64,000 bases of DNA from Sulfitobacter sp. CW3. GTDB taxonomy: Bacteria > Pseudomonadota > Alphaproteobacteria > Rhodobacterales > Rhodobacteraceae. Shown piece after piece: positions 53,137 through 61,550 of this stretch; positions within the stretch are counted from its first letter, which is position 1; every line of letters begins with the position of its first letter. The notes beneath the pieces were generated by a model that saw only the letters and a list, made by a program, of their open reading frames with translations, was not told where the DNA came from and searched no databases. The position numbers and the translations under genes are program-made. The DNA is taken from contig NZ_JAHXRL010000006.1 of assembly GCF_019392245.1 (NCBI RefSeq), positions 124,001 to 188,000 of the forward strand. The letters are read 5' to 3'.

Positions 53137-53999
53137 TCGAGACATTGCTGTTTCCGTTTCAATTTCCATTCATGCAAAACGCATTCTGGATTATTCTGCT
53201 GGTCGGCCCACCCACGGCATTGCTGTCGTGCTTTCTGGTGCTGAAAGGCTGGGCGCTGATGGGCGATGCTGTCAGCCACGCGGTGCTGCCGGGGGTGGTA
53301 CTGGCTTGGATCACGGGCATACCGCTGATCATCGGGGCCTTTGCCGCGGGCATGTCCTGCGCATTGCTGACCGGATACCTAAGCCATAACAGCCGGATCA
53401 AACAGGACACCGTGATGGGGGTCGTGTTCTCGGGGATGTTTGGCATTGGCATCATCATGTACACGTCGATTTCGACCAACCAGCATCTGGATCACATCCT
53501 GTTCGGCAACATGTTGGGGGTGGGCCCGCAAGACCTATGGACCGCTGGCATTATATCGGTCTTTGTGACGGCGTTTATGGTCCTGAAATGGAAAGACCTG
53601 CTGTTGCACGCCTTTGATCCGGCCCAAGCGCAGGCCAGCGGTTTGCGCACCGATCTGTTGCACTATGGTTTACTTGCGGTGCTGTCGTTGACCATCGTGG
53701 CGACCCTGACGGCGACGGGGCTGATCCTTGCTGTTGCCTTATTGGTGACACCGGGTGCGATCGCATTTTTGCTGGTTCGCAGCTTTGGCCCGATGCTGAT
53801 TGTGTCGGTTGCGGTGTGCACTGTGTCGATGTTTGCGGGCACCTACCTTAGCTTTTTCATCGACAGCGCGCCGGCACCTACAATCGTTTTGATCCTCACG
53901 GCGGTGTTTGTCGCGGCCTTCGTTAACCGTCTTTACGCCACGCATAAAGCATCACGGATCTCAGGGGACGCAGCGGCAAACGGGCTTGATGTCGGGTAA
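53133..53999 (+). CDS. sitD: Manganese/iron ABC transporter permease SitD
   Basis: Second ABC-3 permease, 288 residues. Like SitC it has LVLKGWALMGDAVSHAVLPGVVLAWI and LLVTPGAIAFLLVRSFG, with eight or so helices. It differs enough in sequence from SitC that the two are likely to form a heterodimer. Last gene of the operon; no clear terminator follows, and about 1.2 kb without a firm gene come after it. Confidence 0.94.
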   Translation: MIETLLFPFQFPFMQNAFWIILLVGPPTALLSCFLVLKGWALMGDAVSHAVLPGVVLAWITGIPLIIGAFAAGMSCALLTGYLSHNSRIKQDTVMGVVFSGMFGIGIIMYTSISTNQHLDHILFGNMLGVGPQDLWTAGIISVFVTAFMVLKWKDLLLHAFDPAQAQASGLRTDLLHYGLLAVLSLTIVATLTATGLILAVALLVTPGAIAFLLVRSFGPMLIVSVAVCTVSMFAGTYLSFFIDSAPAPTIVLILTAVFVAAFVNRLYATHKASRISGDAAANGLDVG

Positions 54000-54734
54000 A
54001 AATCGCGATGACCTTTCGACCATTCGCAACCCCTGATCGGTCTCCATTTTTTGGGAAGGGTCTGGCGCGGTTTCGAACGGCAGGTAGGTCGGATTACTTT
54101 GGGTTGAGCGAATTTTCGCCGCAATACCTAAGGCTGTTATATAGGCCCTTGATTAATCGTGCAGAGCCTCGCTTTAGGGCACCTTTTCGGCGTATTCTTG
54201 CATGTGTTTCTAATTACTAAATGAATCGAGATGCTCGCGAATCGCGGTGGCAGATGATTCGTCGAGAATGAGGCGTTTCGTTTGGATTTAGTAAACAAAT
54301 GGTTAATTTTATTTCCATTGGTTCCTAATTTTGAGCATTACTCCAAAAAAAATGGCAGAAATTTGCCTCTAGTTTACGTAGGGTCAATTGTTTCAAATAC
54401 CGACACAGTAAGGCTGCCGAATTAACTTCTTGCAAGGGGCCATGCTGGTTTTCTTCAATGTTTCATAATCTTAACGCCGGTGCGGTCTAAGCGGCTCCGA
54501 AACAATAGACACCCATAAGCTGTACCGGTGCTTAAAAACTCCCCCGAAAAATGGCGTAAACGCGGCGTTTCGTTTACTTGTTATGGTAATTTTCCCTTCT
54601 CGGAATGGCGCGGTGCGGCTATCGATTAGATGCCCAACTGGGGGGCAAAGTCTGTAGGTCACGGGGGCGACCGCATTGAACGCGTACTGGTTTGTACGGG
54701 ATAGATGTGTTCGTCGCGCTACTAAGTTGTCGAA

Positions 54735-54740
54735 TATAAT
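54735..54740 (+). promoter_or_regulatory. Possible -10 element
   Basis: An exact tataat about 165 bases before the small frame at 54903. The expected -35 position (54712-54717) reads cgtcgc, so no good -35 is present. Weak evidence. Confidence 0.25.
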
Positions 54741-54902
54741 ACCGGTCTTTTTACGGCCAGGTTAAGTCGCTTGCGGCTTGTCATCCCTTCAAGCGGGCCA
54801 AGGTTCACTGTGCGTCGTCGTTCGACCGTCAGAGTGCGCTCTTGGGTCTATTGTGTTTACCGCATCTGCGGTCCGTCTGTCTGGCGGTTGAAGGAGAAAA
54901 AG

Positions 54903-55190
54903 ATGAACAGGTCTGAAAATACCGGGATGTCTAACGCACGCATGGCATCAACCGAACCGGTGCGCAGCAACGCGGGCAGGGCGGACGATCTTTTACCTTT
55001 ATGTCGCCACAATCGGATCAAATCCCTACCACAAATTGGCTCTATCAAGGCGTTAGGCGGCTCATTTTTGGCACGCCATTTCGCAAGACTAATAAAGAAA
55101 GTTTTTTTACGGCCATTAGCTGCCGGCCTCGGGGACTTCCCTCGGTCGCGCAGCGAGATTGAACACGGCCCCGGCCGCGGGTTGAGCTAA
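54903..55190 (+). CDS. Possible small basic protein
   Basis: Frame of 95 codons beginning MNRSENTGMSNARMASTEP, with a strong AAGGAG five bases before the ATG and a hairpin just after the stop. The middle (IKALGGSFLARHFARLIKKVFLRPLAAG) is a basic amphipathic helix-like stretch. No family is recognised and codon use is not clearly typical, so it may be chance. The longer frame from 54771 has no ribosome site and is rejected. Confidence 0.35.
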   Translation: MNRSENTGMSNARMASTEPVRSNAGRADDLLPLCRHNRIKSLPQIGSIKALGGSFLARHFARLIKKVFLRPLAAGLGDFPRSRSEIEHGPGRGLS

Positions 55191-55199
55191 TTACGGTTC

Positions 55200-55213
55200 G
55201 CCCGACATCGGGC
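55200..55213 (+). terminator. Perfect hairpin after the small frame
   Basis: gcccga / tcgggc with a two-base spacer, ten bases after the stop of the possible small gene. It is followed by atttagtgattt, so the T-run is weak. Confidence 0.35.
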
Positions 55214-55270
55214 ATTTAGTGATTTGAGGCGCACCGCACATGCCTCACCAGTATTTTGGAGACGACAGAC

Positions 55271-58123
55271 ATGACATTTTTCCTCGGAAGCCTACTGAGT
55301 ATGTATTCAGGGTCCAAGAGCGGCTCTACAAGCTCCACCGGTTCCACAAGCAGTAAAGACGGCATTGTTGAGGGGACGGGTAAGGGTGACCTGATCAACA
55401 CAGCCTACACGGGCGATCCGAACGGTGACCGGGTCGATGCAAATGATGCCGTCCTTGGAAATATTGGTTCTGACGACGATATTATCTTGGGCCGCGGTGG
55501 GGACGACACCATTTTGGCCGGTGACGGAAACGATACCGTGCTGGGCGGTTCGGGCGACGACAGTATTCTGGGCCAGGACGGGAACGACGTTCTGTTCGGC
55601 GACGCCGGTGTTGCAGCCACCGGAACTGCGCCGCGCGAAAGCTTTGAGTGGTCCAAGGCACCGGATCCCAGCGGCGACGGCACAGCCATCGACGAAGATG
55701 ACAACCTCAAGGCGGGCTTTGTGCAAAACACGGGCACCGTCAATGTGACATTCGAATTGAAGTCGTTTTCGCCCGACAAGAACGCCCATCAGGAATACAC
55801 AGCCGACAATCAGAATATTAATGGCATTGTCGGTGACAGCAGCGGTGTGAACAAGAACAGCGCATTCGAGTCCTTCGCCAACAAATCCGGTGAAACTGCC
55901 TTTTCTCTGAAGTTTGACACCGAAGTTGATAATGTTTCGTTTAATATCAACGATATCGACAACAGTGGTGCCGTTAAAATCATCGCTTACGACGCGGCCG
56001 GGAACAAGCTTGATGTCGATCTGACAGGCGGATCCTGTGTCGAGCTAAGCAGCTCTGGCAACGTGTATCTGGCGAAAAGCAAGGGCGGCGACGAAGAGGC
56101 GGACGGGTCCAAATATTCGGTGAATGTTTCGATCGACGGCCCCGTGTCGCGGATCGAATTTGTCCACACCGGATCCACTTGCGGTAACTCGGGCATTAAC
56201 GTGACGGATGTCTTTTTCGACAATCCGGCCACGTTCATCATCGACGACACCTCCATGGGCGATGATACCATTCATGGCGGCGAAGGTGACGACCTTATCT
56301 TTGGCGACAGCGGCAACGCACCGGCAACTGTGCGCGAAAACTTTGAGTGGGAAGGTGTTACCGACCGCCAGATCGACAATGGATTTACCCAAGATACCGG
56401 CAATGTCACTGTCAAGTTTTCGCAGGTTATCGACACGGGCAACCACGCGGCCGATGCATCAACGGCCCAGCTAAACACCACCGGTGTTATCTCGAACGGG
56501 GATCCGGTTGATGACAACAGCTCGCTCCAATCCGTCACGCATGGCAAGGGCAACACGGGCCAGTTCCAATGGGAATTCTCGGATCCGGTGGCGAATGTTT
56601 CGTTCAACATCAACGACCTGGATTATGACGGTATCGTCAAGGTCGAAGCCTATGATCTGAGCGGCAACCTGATCAAAGTGGACCTGACCAGTGGCTCAGG
56701 CATAACACTGTACGACAATGATGCGGCACCCGGCTATGACACGGCAGACAGCAAGGGCGGCGGCGGAAGTGTGGATTCCACCAAATACACAGTGAATGTC
56801 AGCATTCCCGGCCCTGTGTCCCGTATCGTTTTGACCCACAGCCAAGACGGCCACAACAATTCGGGCATTAACGTGACCGAAATGTACTATGACACGTCCA
56901 TTGGTCCAGTTACGCCCGGTACCGAGGGTGGCGATGACGTCATCACCGGTGATGCAGGCAATGACACGATCTATGGCGAAGGTGGCGACGATTCCATCGA
57001 TGGCGGTGCGAACGACGACTATATCGAAGGCAACAACGGTGACGACACCATCGCGGGTGGCAGCGGTAATGACACCATCTATGGTGACACGCCGGGCGCT
57101 GCACCTGCCCTAGCGGCGGCGACGCTTCGCACTGCGGTCGCTGCGACCAGCAGTGCCGGTGCCGGGAACGATTCCATCATGGGCGGTGCTGGCGATGATG
57201 TTATCGACGGCGGCGCAGGCAACGACACCATTCGCGGCGAGGCTGGCAATGACAGCATGCGCGGCGGTGACGACGAGGATCTGTTCCTTGACGTGAACGG
57301 TGGCGATACCATCGACGGTGGTTCCGGCCCGCTCGCGACCGACTATGACGTGATTGATCTGACTGGATCGCTGAATGGTGGCAGTTACCGCCTTGAGAAC
57401 CTGCGCGGCGATACGGATGCTGGCGACAGCGTCGACGACGGCAGCCGCAACGATGGTCAGGACGGTACAATCGTATTTACCGATGCGGCTGGCAAGGAAA
57501 CCGGCCGTCTGGATTTCACCAACATCGAAAGCATCGTGCCGTGCTTTACGCCGGGCAGCTTGATCGCGACGGCAAAAGGCCAGCGCCGGGTCGAAGACCT
57601 GCAACCGGGTGACATGATCATCACGCGCGATAACGGGTTGCAGGAAATCGCATGGGTCGGCCAAAGATCTTTGACGCAAAAGGATTTCATCCGGCGGCCA
57701 GAGCTGAAACCGGTGCTGATCAAGGCGGGATCACTGGGTGAAGACATGCCAGAGCGTGATATCATGGTGTCGCCAAACCACCGGATGCTGATCGCGGACA
57801 AAGGGGTGTCGATGTATTTCGACGAACCCGAAGTTCTGGCCGCTGCCAAACATCTGGTCGGCAAAGACGGGATCAGCCACGTGGACGTGCCCGAAACGAG
57901 CTATATCCACTTTATGTTCGAGCGCCACGAGGTTGTGCTGTCGGACGGTACCTGGACAGAAAGCTTTTACCCTGGCGATTACACGATCGACGGTTTGGGA
58001 TCGGATCAGCGGGACGAGATTCTAACGCTATTCCCCGAGCTTGAGACCGAAATGGGCATCAAGAACTACCGGACCGCCCGTCCTACGGTCAAAAAGTACG
58101 AAGCCAAGCTGCTGTTTAGCTAA
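55271..58123 (+). CDS. RTX-repeat exoprotein with C-terminal Hint domain
   Basis: Protein of about 950 residues, probably secreted (type I) and Ca2+-binding. A Ser/Gly-rich start (SGSKSGSTSSTGSTSSKD) is followed by RTX nonapeptide repeats (GGDDTILAGDGNDTVLGGSG). Two copies of a roughly 200-residue beta module come next, each beginning FEW and sharing NVSFNIND and NVSI.GPVSRI...SGIN. More RTX repeats follow (about 545-690), then a Hint_2 domain from about 758 (nucleophile Cys in VPCFTPGSLIAT, SPNHRMLI, ERHEVVLSDGTW). The ATG at 55271 has GGAG upstream; TTG 55256 is the alternative. The Hint domain probably cleaves the protein. Confidence 0.88.
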   Translation: MTFFLGSLLSMYSGSKSGSTSSTGSTSSKDGIVEGTGKGDLINTAYTGDPNGDRVDANDAVLGNIGSDDDIILGRGGDDTILAGDGNDTVLGGSGDDSILGQDGNDVLFGDAGVAATGTAPRESFEWSKAPDPSGDGTAIDEDDNLKAGFVQNTGTVNVTFELKSFSPDKNAHQEYTADNQNINGIVGDSSGVNKNSAFESFANKSGETAFSLKFDTEVDNVSFNINDIDNSGAVKIIAYDAAGNKLDVDLTGGSCVELSSSGNVYLAKSKGGDEEADGSKYSVNVSIDGPVSRIEFVHTGSTCGNSGINVTDVFFDNPATFIIDDTSMGDDTIHGGEGDDLIFGDSGNAPATVRENFEWEGVTDRQIDNGFTQDTGNVTVKFSQVIDTGNHAADASTAQLNTTGVISNGDPVDDNSSLQSVTHGKGNTGQFQWEFSDPVANVSFNINDLDYDGIVKVEAYDLSGNLIKVDLTSGSGITLYDNDAAPGYDTADSKGGGGSVDSTKYTVNVSIPGPVSRIVLTHSQDGHNNSGINVTEMYYDTSIGPVTPGTEGGDDVITGDAGNDTIYGEGGDDSIDGGANDDYIEGNNGDDTIAGGSGNDTIYGDTPGAAPALAAATLRTAVAATSSAGAGNDSIMGGAGDDVIDGGAGNDTIRGEAGNDSMRGGDDEDLFLDVNGGDTIDGGSGPLATDYDVIDLTGSLNGGSYRLENLRGDTDAGDSVDDGSRNDGQDGTIVFTDAAGKETGRLDFTNIESIVPCFTPGSLIATAKGQRRVEDLQPGDMIITRDNGLQEIAWVGQRSLTQKDFIRRPELKPVLIKAGSLGEDMPERDIMVSPNHRMLIADKGVSMYFDEPEVLAAAKHLVGKDGISHVDVPETSYIHFMFERHEVVLSDGTWTESFYPGDYTIDGLGSDQRDEILTLFPELETEMGIKNYRTARPTVKKYEAKLLFS

Positions 58124-58167
58124 ATCCAGATTTAGGCCCGCTGATATTGGGGGGCTGCGGCTATATT

Positions 58168-58202
58168 AACCGGGGTGCAGGGTAATCTCTGCGCCCCGGT
58201 TT
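58168..58202 (+). terminator. Strong rho-independent terminator after the RTX/Hint gene
   Basis: aaccggggtgcag / ctgcgccccggttt with an eight-base loop and one mismatch, followed by a short T-run. Confidence 0.8.
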
Positions 58203-58283
58203 GCATTAGATATATGCGTTTGAGTACAAGTTGGCGCAAATGCGTTGTTGCTTGTCCGAATGAAAGTATTAACCTGCCGTTTA

Positions 58284-58326
58284 GATCGTCGAAAACGCCG
58301 CACGCTGCGAGAGTTTTCGAACGATC
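58284..58326. promoter_or_regulatory. Long palindrome/hairpin in the TRAP operon leader
   Basis: gatcgtcgaaaac (58284-58296) pairs with gttttcgaacgatc (58313-58326) with one extra base. An inner cgca / tgcg pair stacks inside. It lies six bases before the GGGAGGAG ribosome site of the TRAP binding-protein gene, so it is either an operator or a 5' mRNA structure that controls translation. Confidence 0.55.
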
Positions 58327-58344
58327 ACTCTGGGAGGAGAAAAT

Positions 58345-59475
58345 ATGACGGACAAAACAAACATTAACCGGCGTTCTTTTCTAACGAAATCCGCCGTTGC
58401 TGGCGGCGCTGCTGCTGGCGGTATGCTGGCTGCACCTGCTGTGCTTGCGCAAGCGCCGATCGTGATCAAGATGCAGACATCGTGGAATGATGCCAACATC
58501 TGGCAGGATTTTGCGCGCGACTATGCAACCCGCGTCGAAGAAATGTCGGGTGGGCGCCTTAAGGTTGACGTTCTGCCAGCCGGTGCTGTTGTTGCCGCAT
58601 TCCAGGTGCTGGACGCGGTAAACGACGGTCTGATTGATGCCGCACACTCTGTGCCTGTTTACTGGTACGGCAAAAACAAAGCGGCGTCGTTGTTCGGCAC
58701 GGGCCCTGTTTTCGGCGGCTCTGCAACAACCATGCTGTCGTGGTTCTATGAAGGCGGCGGTCAGGCACTGTACAACGAATTGACCCAAGACGTTATGGGT
58801 CTTGATGTCGTTGGCTACATGGGCTTCCCGATGTTTGCACAGCCCTTTGGTTGGTTCAAAGAAGAAGTGAACAGCGTCGCGGACTTGCAAGGCTTTAAGT
58901 ATCGCACAGTTGGCCTTGCGGCTGATCTGATGGCCAAACTTGGCATGTCGGTGGCACAGCTGCCCGGCGGCGAGATTGTTCCCGCGATGGAGCGTGGCGT
59001 GATCGACGCGTTCGAGTTTAACAACCCATCGTCGGACAAGGATTTTGGCGCGCAGGACGTTGCCAAGAACTACTATCTGTCTTCGTATCACCAGGCGTCT
59101 GAAAGCTTTGAATTCCTGTTCTCCAAGACCTTCTTGGAAGATCTGGATCCTGATCTTCAGGCCATCTTGAAATATGGTGTCGAAGCGGTATCGACCGCGA
59201 ACACAGCCAAAGCGATGAACCGGTATTCTGCGGATCTGCAGTTCTTGCAGAACGATGCAGGCGTAAACGTGCGCCGCACTTCCAAGGAAATCTTGGACGC
59301 GCAGCTCAAGGCATGGGACGAGCTGATTCCGGAACTGGAATCGGATCCGTTCATGAAGAAATGTCTCGACAGCCAGCGTGACTGGGTCAGCCGTGTGTCT
59401 TACTACGAGCTGATGAACTCGCCTGACTACGGGTTGGCTTACGAGCACTACTTCCCCGGCAAAATCCAGCTTTGA
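58345..59475 (+). CDS. TRAP transporter substrate-binding protein (DctP family, TakP-like)
   Basis: Periplasmic receptor of 376 residues with a twin-arginine signal (NINRRSFLTKSAVAGGAAAG, cleavage after AVLA). Its start APIVIKMQTSWNDANIWQDFARDYATRVEEMSGG and the segment GVIDAFEFNNPSSDKDFG resemble the alpha-keto-acid/mannitol-type group (TakP, FcbT1). The ligand is thus probably a keto or hydroxy acid, which is inference. A hairpin follows the stop, and the small and large TRAP permease subunits come next. GGGAGGAG precedes the ATG. Confidence 0.92.
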   Translation: MTDKTNINRRSFLTKSAVAGGAAAGGMLAAPAVLAQAPIVIKMQTSWNDANIWQDFARDYATRVEEMSGGRLKVDVLPAGAVVAAFQVLDAVNDGLIDAAHSVPVYWYGKNKAASLFGTGPVFGGSATTMLSWFYEGGGQALYNELTQDVMGLDVVGYMGFPMFAQPFGWFKEEVNSVADLQGFKYRTVGLAADLMAKLGMSVAQLPGGEIVPAMERGVIDAFEFNNPSSDKDFGAQDVAKNYYLSSYHQASESFEFLFSKTFLEDLDPDLQAILKYGVEAVSTANTAKAMNRYSADLQFLQNDAGVNVRRTSKEILDAQLKAWDELIPELESDPFMKKCLDSQRDWVSRVSYYELMNSPDYGLAYEHYFPGKIQL

Positions 59476-59501
59476 CCGCATAGGTCAGTGTAAAGAAACG
59501 A

Positions 59502-59526
59502 GCCTCGGCATTTTTTGTGCCGGGGT
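59502..59526 (+). other. Stem-loop after the TRAP binding-protein gene
   Basis: gcctcggca / tgccggggt with an all-T-rich loop, in the 75-base gap before the permease genes. It could protect the binding-protein mRNA end so it is made in excess. Confidence 0.45.
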
Positions 59527-59550
59527 TCTTACGCGCAGTAAGGGAACACC

Positions 59551-60135
59551 ATGTTATCCATTATCCGCTTTGCCGATAACCTTTCGGCTTGGTTCGGCAA
59601 GTCATTCGCGTGGCTTATTTTGTTGATGTCGATCGGCACGGGCTACGAAGTTTTCGTGCGCTATGTAATGAACAACCCAACAGCTTGGGCGTTGGATGTA
59701 TCTTTTATCATGTATGGCACACTGTTCATGATGGGCGGTGCCTATACGCTGTCTCGGGGCGGGCATGTTCGGGGCGATTTCCTGTACCGGCTTTTGCAGC
59801 CGCGGACCCAAGGCAAGATTGATCTGGTGTTGTACATCCTGTTCTTCTTTCCTGGTGTTACGGCCCTTATTCTGGCCGGTTGGAAATACGCTGCCCGATC
59901 ATGGCAATACGGCGAGGTGTCGGTAAACAGCCCGGCAGGTGTGCCGATTTATCAGTTCAAAGCAGTAATCGTTGCTGCAGGTATCTTGTTGTTTGTCCAA
60001 GGTATCGCACAGGTATGCCGATGCATCATCGCCATCCGCGATAACTATTGGGTGGAACCGGACGAAGACGTGTTCGAGACCGAAGACCTGTTGATGCAAG
60101 AGGCCAACAAGGCCGAGAAAGACCATATCACATGA
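59551..60135 (+). CDS. TRAP transporter small permease subunit (DctQ)
   Basis: Four-helix membrane protein of 194 residues. It contains FVRYVMNNPTAWALDVSFIMYGTLFMMGGAYTLSRGGHVRGDF, typical of DctQ. A C-terminal acidic tail (EPDEDVFETEDLLMQEAN) is cytosolic. AAGGGAAC precedes the ATG. The stop overlaps the large subunit start (ATGA). Part of the same transcript as the receptor and large subunit. Confidence 0.92.
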   Translation: MLSIIRFADNLSAWFGKSFAWLILLMSIGTGYEVFVRYVMNNPTAWALDVSFIMYGTLFMMGGAYTLSRGGHVRGDFLYRLLQPRTQGKIDLVLYILFFFPGVTALILAGWKYAARSWQYGEVSVNSPAGVPIYQFKAVIVAAGILLFVQGIAQVCRCIIAIRDNYWVEPDEDVFETEDLLMQEANKAEKDHIT

Positions 60136-61550
60136 CCGATCCGCAAATTGCCCTGATGATGTTGGGCCTGTTCATCATCTTTGTTTTCCTTGGCTTTCCG
60201 ATTGCATTCACGCTGATGGCGATGGGCATTGGCTTTGGATATTATGCCTATTTCGACGCGCGCCGCATGTGGCGCAGCTTTGACCGATTAGACGAAACTG
60301 CGGGGCAGTGGGACCAATGGTCGACCTGGTTCGAGGGGTTTTATAATAACCGAATATTCGACTTATTCGTGAACCAGACCTTTACGGTTATGTCGAACGA
60401 AGTTCTGACCGCCGTGCCGTTGTTCTTGTTCATGGGTTATATCGTCGAACGCTCCAACATCGTGGACCGTCTGTTCACCACCTTGAATGTCGCGTCCAAA
60501 AACGTGCCGGGCTCGATGGGTGTTGCGGCACTGATCACTTGCGCCTTGTTTGCGACAGCCACAGGTATTGTGGGCGCGGTTGTGACCTTGATGGGTCTGC
60601 TGGCGCTGCCAGCGATGCTCAAAGCGCGCTATGACCCGTCATTTGCGGCAGGCATCATTTGCGCGGGCGGTACGCTTGGTATCTTGATCCCACCGTCGAT
60701 CATGCTGATCGTTTATGCTGCGGCAACCAACGTATCTATCGTGCGTCTCTATGCGGCGGCGTTGTTGCCGGGCCTTACGCTTGTGGGTCTCTATCTGGTC
60801 TATATCGTTGGCCGGTCGCTGATCCAGCCATCCTCGGCCCCGAAACCCACGGATGACGAAGTGCCAGACATGCCGATGGGCAAACTGGTGTGGATGATCA
60901 TCACCTCCTTTGTACCGCTCGCCTTTTTGATCTTTGCGGTTCTTGGATCGATCCTGTTTGGTCTTGCCACCCCGACCGAAGCAGCATCCATCGGTGCCTT
61001 GGGCGGCATCTTCCTTGCCTTTATCTATCGGGCAATGACGTGGCAGCGGATGCGCGAAAGCGTCTATCTGACCGTGCGTACAACGGCGATGGTGTGCTGG
61101 CTGTTTGTCGGGTCCTATACCTTCTCGGCGGTGTTCTCGTATCTTGGCGGCGAACATGTGATTTCCGAGTTCGTTCAAGGCATGGACCTCACGCCCATCC
61201 AGTTCCTGATCCTTGCCCAACTGATCATCTTCTTGCTTGGCTGGCCGCTGGAATGGTCCGAGATCATCATCATCTTCGTGCCGATCTTTCTGCCGCTTCT
61301 GGCCGTGTTCGAGATCGACCCGCTGTTCTTTGGGATATTGGTGGCGCTCAACCTGCAAACCAGTTTCCTAACGCCGCCCATGGCCATGTCGGCCTATTAC
61401 CTCAAGGGGATCGCGCCGCCCGAACTTCGGTTGACGCAGATTTTCGCGGGCGTGATGCCGTTCCTGTTCTGTGTGATCCTGTCGATGGTACTGATGTATG
61501 TCTTCCCGTCGATCGTGTTCTACCTGCCGGAAATGTTCTATGGACGATAA
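60132..61550 (+). CDS. TRAP transporter large permease subunit (DctM)
   Basis: Membrane protein of 472 residues with about 12 helices. It contains MTDPQIALMMLGLFIIFVFLGFPIAFTLM and LAICTLGILIPPSIMLIVYA-like sequence (CAGGTLGILIPPSIMLIVYAAAT). The ATG at 60132 overlaps the DctQ stop; the longer frame to 60048 runs inside DctQ and is rejected. About 55 extra residues between helices 1 and 2 (DARRMWRSFDRLDETAGQW...) mark the larger TakM-type subfamily. The 3' end overlaps the amidase start by 11 bases. Confidence 0.94.
   Translation: MTDPQIALMMLGLFIIFVFLGFPIAFTLMAMGIGFGYYAYFDARRMWRSFDRLDETAGQWDQWSTWFEGFYNNRIFDLFVNQTFTVMSNEVLTAVPLFLFMGYIVERSNIVDRLFTTLNVASKNVPGSMGVAALITCALFATATGIVGAVVTLMGLLALPAMLKARYDPSFAAGIICAGGTLGILIPPSIMLIVYAAATNVSIVRLYAAALLPGLTLVGLYLVYIVGRSLIQPSSAPKPTDDEVPDMPMGKLVWMIITSFVPLAFLIFAVLGSILFGLATPTEAASIGALGGIFLAFIYRAMTWQRMRESVYLTVRTTAMVCWLFVGSYTFSAVFSYLGGEHVISEFVQGMDLTPIQFLILAQLIIFLLGWPLEWSEIIIIFVPIFLPLLAVFEIDPLFFGILVALNLQTSFLTPPMAMSAYYLKGIAPPELRLTQIFAGVMPFLFCVILSMVLMYVFPSIVFYLPEMFYGR

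Larger units (their letters stand above)
54000..55270. other. Gene-poor, A/T-richer intergenic region
   Basis: About 1.27 kb between sitD and the RTX/Hint gene, with several A/T-rich stretches (54210-54620). It holds an exact tataat at 54735-54740, a 5+2+5 palindrome at 54860-54871 (ccgcatctgcgg), one weakly supported small gene and a hairpin at 55200-55213. The motif tttttacggcca occurs twice (near 54750 and 55105). No RNA gene is recognised. Confidence 0.6.
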
